Source of the DNA: Bacillus sp. PK3_68
Lineage (GTDB): Bacteria > Bacillota > Bacilli > Bacillales > Domibacillaceae
Reading direction: 5' to 3'
Assembly: GCF_003600835.1 (NCBI RefSeq)
Contig: NZ_NQYC01000001.1
Coordinates: 2,498,001 to 2,562,000 of the forward strand
Length of the DNA: 64,000 nt
Below are positions 60,622 to 64,000 of the stretch, piece after piece. The notes beneath the pieces were generated by a model that was given only the letters and a program-made list of their open reading frames with translations, made no database searches and was not told where the DNA came from. The translations under genes and the position numbers were made by a program. The stretch's first letter is position 1. The number at the start of each line of letters is the position of its first letter.

Positions 60622-61625
60622 TCGAGCCCGCTTTAGTAAGAAAACAGCGCATGATTTTATGGATTTTATTTGCCTTTATTATGATCACCGTCATCATTGG
60701 TATAAGAATGGGGTATGCCTCCCTGTCCTATGATCGGATTATTCCAACCCTTCTTGGCCAGGGCACATTTAAGGAAGAGTTTATTTTATTTTCCATTCGC
60801 TTGCCGCGTATTGTTATTACATTGTTAGCAGGAATGGCACTCGCTTTGTCTGGAGCTATTCTACAGGGCATTACACGTAATGATTTAGCTGATCCCGGCA
60901 TTATCAGCATTAACTCCGGTGCAGGTGTAGCGATCGCTGTTTTCTTTTTATTCTTTCCAATCGAAGCCGGGTCGTTCGTTTACGCCCTGCCTCTCGTCGC
61001 TTTTGCCGGAGCTTTATTAACTGCTGGCCTTATCTATGCCTTCTCGTACAGCAAAAGCAATGGTCTGCAGCCGGTAAGGCTCGTACTTGTTGGAGTTGGT
61101 TTTGCTATGGCGCTTTCCGGTCTGATGATTGTCCTTATTTCATCCGCTGAGCGTTCAAAAGTAGACTTTATCGCTAAGTGGCTGGCCGGCAATATTTGGG
61201 GCACTGATTGGCCATTTGTCTGGGCACTCCTTCCGTGGTTAGTCGTACTTATTCCTTTTTCATTATATAAAGCGAATCGGCTTAACCTCCTTGCCTTAAA
61301 TGAGCCAGTAGCTATCGGTGTTGGCGTAGCAATTGAAAAAGAGCGGCTCACGCTGCTTTTAACAGCAGTAGCACTTGCTGCTTCAGCCGTTTCTGTGACC
61401 GGCGGGGTTTCCTTTATCGGATTAATGGCTCCTCACATTGCCAAAGCTTTGGTCGGTCCTAGAAATCAGCTATTTATTCCTGTTGCCATTCTCATTGGCG
61501 GCTGGCTATTGCTGCTTGCGGACACGATCGGGCGCAATCTTGTTGATCCCGACGGTATCCCGGCTGGCATTATAGTTGCTTTGATTGGAGCTCCCTATTT
61601 TATGTATTTGCTGCTGAAAAAGTAA
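60618..61625 (+). CDS. Siderophore ABC permease, FecCD family (YfhA-like)
   Basis: A 335-residue membrane subunit, partner of the preceding permease, with FSIRLPRIVITLLAGMALALSGAILQGITRNDLADPGIISINSGAGVAIA and GVSFIGLMAPHIAKALVGPRNQLFIPVAILIGGWLLLLADTIGRNL. It has the usual ten segments. Last gene of the operon, followed by a strong terminator. Confidence 0.94.
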   Translation: MIEPALVRKQRMILWILFAFIMITVIIGIRMGYASLSYDRIIPTLLGQGTFKEEFILFSIRLPRIVITLLAGMALALSGAILQGITRNDLADPGIISINSGAGVAIAVFFLFFPIEAGSFVYALPLVAFAGALLTAGLIYAFSYSKSNGLQPVRLVLVGVGFAMALSGLMIVLISSAERSKVDFIAKWLAGNIWGTDWPFVWALLPWLVVLIPFSLYKANRLNLLALNEPVAIGVGVAIEKERLTLLLTAVALAASAVSVTGGVSFIGLMAPHIAKALVGPRNQLFIPVAILIGGWLLLLADTIGRNLVDPDGIPAGIIVALIGAPYFMYLLLKK

Positions 61626-61646
61626 TCACGTGTTTAGCATAAATTT

Positions 61647-61688
61647 AGCCCATTGAGTCTGAATAGCTTAGACTCAATGGGCTTTTTG
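61647..61688 (+). terminator. Terminator of the siderophore operon
   Basis: A perfect 14-bp stem (AGCCCATTGAGTCT and its complement) with a 9-base loop, followed by TTTTTGC. Confidence 0.93.
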
Positions 61689-61747
61689 CTGTTTTTTACA
61701 AACTTCAGCCAGCTTTATGTTGGTTATTTTATCTATTCTTAACGCTC

Positions 61748-62557
61748 TTATTTAGAACGTGATTGCTCTACAAATTGATTGAAATCCGGCATCGTTGGAT
61801 TAGAGATATAATGCCCGCCTTCTACTTGGATTGTCTGTCCTGTGATAAATTTAGATTCATCAGAAGCAAGGAATAAAGCCGTATAGCCAATGTCATCCGC
61901 CTCGCCATGGTATGGCAGGGCGTTAAATTTAGCGAAAATATTCAGCACCTCTTCTGGCATATTGTTTTTAGCTGCAGGAGTTAAAATCAGTCCTGGGGCC
62001 ACTCCATTACAGCGAATGCCATCTTTTCCATACTGTGCTGCAATGTATCTTGTCAAATTTACAACGGCAGCTTTAGAAGCTCCATAGGCAGAGCGCAGAG
62101 CGTCGCCAGCAAATGCCGCCATGGAAGCCGTGTTAATAATAGAGCCGCCTCCCGCTTTAATCATATGAGGAATAGCAAATCGGCTGCCTAACAACACACT
62201 TTTTGTGTTGACGTTCATTAAGCGGTCCCATTCTTCTAAATCTATGTTTATGACATCTAAATCTTTATGAAGGTTTGTTAAGCCGACATTGTTAAAAAGA
62301 ACAGTAATTGTTCCATATTGCTCGACTGTAAAATCAACGGCCGCTTGAATAGAATCTTCCTTAGAAGCATCCAAAAATACAGCTGCTGCTTCTCCACCTT
62401 GTTTTTTTATATTTTCAGCTGCTTCTTTGGCCCCTTCGAGATTAAAGTCAGCAATAACAACCTTGGCTCCTTCTTTGGCCATTAACGAAGCTGCTGATAA
62501 GCCAATTCCTGAAGCTCCCCCTGTAACGAGAGCTACTTTTCCTTCTACTCGTCCCAT
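61748..62557 (-). CDS. Short-chain dehydrogenase/reductase
   Basis: A 269-residue SDR enzyme using NAD(P). The cofactor motif is VTGGASGIGLSAA, DASKE and NNVG follow, and the catalytic Ser-Tyr-Lys is in SIINTASMAAFAGDALRSAYGASKAAV. The end GQTIQVEGGHYI is typical of the classical group. The ATG at 62557 is preferred over a GTG three codons upstream that lies within the ribosome-binding site AAAGGAG. Substrate unknown; it resembles 3-oxoacyl-ACP or sugar dehydrogenases. Stands alone. Confidence 0.93.
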   Translation of the reverse strand: MGRVEGKVALVTGGASGIGLSAASLMAKEGAKVVIADFNLEGAKEAAENIKKQGGEAAAVFLDASKEDSIQAAVDFTVEQYGTITVLFNNVGLTNLHKDLDVINIDLEEWDRLMNVNTKSVLLGSRFAIPHMIKAGGGSIINTASMAAFAGDALRSAYGASKAAVVNLTRYIAAQYGKDGIRCNGVAPGLILTPAAKNNMPEEVLNIFAKFNALPYHGEADDIGYTALFLASDESKFITGQTIQVEGGHYISNPTMPDFNQFVEQSRSK

Positions 62558-62832
62558 GTCTTTCACTCCTTTATTTAATGCTTCCCAGCTATTTTCTCAC
62601 CGATTCATTTAATGATTAACTTGTACCTGCCAAACTATTTTAACATCTAATTATTTAATTTTAAAATGATTTGTTTATTCTATTAATGAGATAGGGACTC
62701 TCTGCTTTTCAGACACTAGGCACCTTATTTCTCATTGTCTGATGAGGAGGCTTTTCTTTGCCCCAATAATGGTTACATATTCTTTCTCTCTATTGGTAAT
62801 GATAGGGGCAGAAAGAAAGGACGGAAGACAGA

Positions 62833-64000
62833 ATGGATAATTTACTGATTGCACGTTCCTTATTTGGAACGACTATGGCATTTCATATTATTTTCGCTAC
62901 CATCGGGGTGGGGCTGCCTCTCATGATTTTAACAGCAGAGCTGCTCTATCAAAAGACGAAAGACCTGGACTACGTAGTGATGGCCAAGCGCTGGACAAAA
63001 ACGTTTGCTGTTTTACTTGGAGTTGGTATTCCAACAGGCACAATTGCCGGTGTGCAGTTATCCCTTCTTTGGCCTGGGTTTATGGAGATTATTGGAAAAG
63101 TTATGCCACTGCCGTTTCAAATTGAAATTTATGCTTTCTTTGTTGAAGCCCTCTTCATGTCTATCTATGTCTACGCAGCCGAGAGAATCGCTCCGTGGAT
63201 GAGAATTGTCAGCTTAATACTAGTCGCCTTGGGAGCTTTAGCCTCTGCCGTACTGATTACAAATGTGCACGCCTTTCAAGGAACACCCGCTGGTTTTCGT
63301 TATGAAAATGGAAAGTTCTTTGATATTAATCCATGGGAAGCTTTTTTTAATCCAAGCTTTTTTGTTACGGCCGGCCATGTCGCCCTATCCGCCTATGTCG
63401 TTGGCGCTTTCGTCGTTGCCTCCGTGGCAGCGTTTAAAATGACGCGAAATAAGCACGGCTCAAGAGTGTATCTTTTTCATCAAAAAGCATTAATGGTCAG
63501 CCTTGTTTTAGGAGGGATCTTCTCTTTCTTAACGGCGATTAATGGCCATGCGTCCGCTCAATATTTACATGAGTACCAGCCTGAAAAGTTAGCTGCTGCA
63601 GAGGGGCTGTTTGAAACACAATCACATGCTCCTTTAGCGATTGGAGGCATTACCGATCGGGAAACACAAACGATCAAGGGAGCCATCGAAATTCCCTGGC
63701 TGCTGAGCTTTCTGGCAGGCAACAGCTTTGATACCGTTGTTGTCGGGTTAAACGACTTTCCTGAAGAACTGTGGCCGCCATTGTTTATCCATACTCTCTT
63801 TAATGCCATGGTAGGGATCGGTTCACTGCTTATTCTTATTTCGTTAGCCGGGATCGTATGGAGAAAATTTCTGAAGAAAGACCGATTTCCGAAATGGTTT
63901 TTGTGGCTATTAGTTCTATCTGGCCCTCTCGCTGTTATTGCGATTGAGTGCGGCTGGATTTTCGCTTGCTCAGGAAGACAGCCATGGGTGATTTATCGTG
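62833..64000 (+). CDS. Cytochrome bd ubiquinol oxidase subunit I (cut by window edge)
   Basis: The first 389 residues of CydA, the quinol- and haem-binding subunit of the high-affinity terminal oxidase, in the membrane. It starts MDNLLIARSLFGTTMAFHIIF, with the haem b595 His in FHIIFA, has about seven of nine membrane segments, and shows PLPFQIEIYAFFVEALFM, SAVLITNVHAFQGTPAGF and the end of the first Q-loop region. It resembles the YthA (cyanide-insensitive-type) branch of B. subtilis more than CydA, judged by the N-terminus and short Q loop; this is a moderate judgement. GAAAGGACGGAAGACAGA precedes the ATG. Its CydB partner would lie beyond the window. Confidence 0.93.
   Translation, partial: MDNLLIARSLFGTTMAFHIIFATIGVGLPLMILTAELLYQKTKDLDYVVMAKRWTKTFAVLLGVGIPTGTIAGVQLSLLWPGFMEIIGKVMPLPFQIEIYAFFVEALFMSIYVYAAERIAPWMRIVSLILVALGALASAVLITNVHAFQGTPAGFRYENGKFFDINPWEAFFNPSFFVTAGHVALSAYVVGAFVVASVAAFKMTRNKHGSRVYLFHQKALMVSLVLGGIFSFLTAINGHASAQYLHEYQPEKLAAAEGLFETQSHAPLAIGGITDRETQTIKGAIEIPWLLSFLAGNSFDTVVVGLNDFPEELWPPLFIHTLFNAMVGIGSLLILISLAGIVWRKFLKKDRFPKWFLWLLVLSGPLAVIAIECGWIFACSGRQPWVIYR

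Noticed and set aside
62690-62830. Inverted repeats upstream of the cytochrome bd gene (TCAGACA/TGTCTGA and TGCCCC/GGGGCA)
   Set aside because: Arms are short and far apart in AT-rich sequence; chance pairing is likely and no known regulator motif fits.
1-64000. CRISPR arrays, tRNA or rRNA genes, insertion sequences, prophage
   Set aside because: I saw no evenly spaced repeats, no cloverleaf or rRNA sequence, no transposase or integrase frames.

Overview
The window is chromosomal DNA of an aerobic, endospore-forming member of the Bacillaceae (Bacillus in the broad sense). The evidence is an SspH-type small acid-soluble spore protein gene, a katE catalase behind a textbook sigma-B promoter, a katA catalase behind a PerR box, Fur boxes in front of iron-siderophore genes, and close relatives of B. 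subtilis YeeI, YcgQ/YcgR, YcgT, CidAB and PepT. I see no rRNA, tRNA, CRISPR array, insertion sequence or prophage. The species cannot be named from sequence alone.

Layout. 0-8 kb: a two-component system cut by the left edge, a stand-alone SIR2-domain protein (possible phage-defence gene), peptidase T and the large catalase KatE. 8-16.6 kb: a minus-strand operon of FluG-like amidohydrolase, APC permease, M20 hydrolase and glutamine-synthetase-like ligase behind a good sigma-54 promoter; it diverges from a sigma-54 activator (EBP) gene followed by a class III aminotransferase. 16.6-22.5 kb: phosphonoacetaldehyde hydrolase (PhnX), an MHS-family transporter, a frameshifted iron-type alcohol dehydrogenase, a second EBP and a TSUP exporter. 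22.6-39.1 kb: a 16.5 kb minus-strand operon behind a second sigma-54 promoter. It encodes PxpB/PxpC (KipI/KipA) proteins, a biotin carrier protein, biotin carboxylase, PxpA/YcsF, a three-subunit molybdenum hydroxylase with maturation proteins (CoxG, CoxD, CoxE, XdhC, MobA-like), a third EBP with a CBS-like N-terminus, and a second PxpB/PxpC pair. 39-64 kb: mainly housekeeping and stress genes: katA, an aldehyde dehydrogenase with its DUF779 partner, an L-lactate-oxidase-like enzyme, two transport or oxidoreductase genes, ycgQR, psiE, yeeI, a HAD phosphatase behind a 26-bp perfect palindrome, a zinc peptidase, a DAO oxidase, sspH, cidR/cidAB, a ferredoxin-NADP reductase, a complete Fur-controlled siderophore ABC importer, an SDR dehydrogenase and the start of a cytochrome bd oxidase.

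The most interesting unit is the 22.6-39.1 kb operon. Biotin carboxylase, BCCP, KipI and KipA correspond domain by domain to a urea-carboxylase-type enzyme split into four genes. Next to them are a LamB/YcsF hydrolase and a molybdenum hydroxylase whose active-site loop (AYRGAGK) is not that of true CO dehydrogenase. My inference is a catabolic route that hydroxylates an N-heterocycle or similar compound to a lactam or amide, N-carboxylates it and hydrolyses it. The substrate is unknown.

Four genes between 18.9 and 30.5 kb carry lesions: one-base deletions in a G, G and A homopolymer (Fe-ADH, second pxpC, coxE) and an ATC codon where the coxD start should be. They mean either decay of these catabolic loci or homopolymer errors in the sequence, and should be checked before any functional conclusion.
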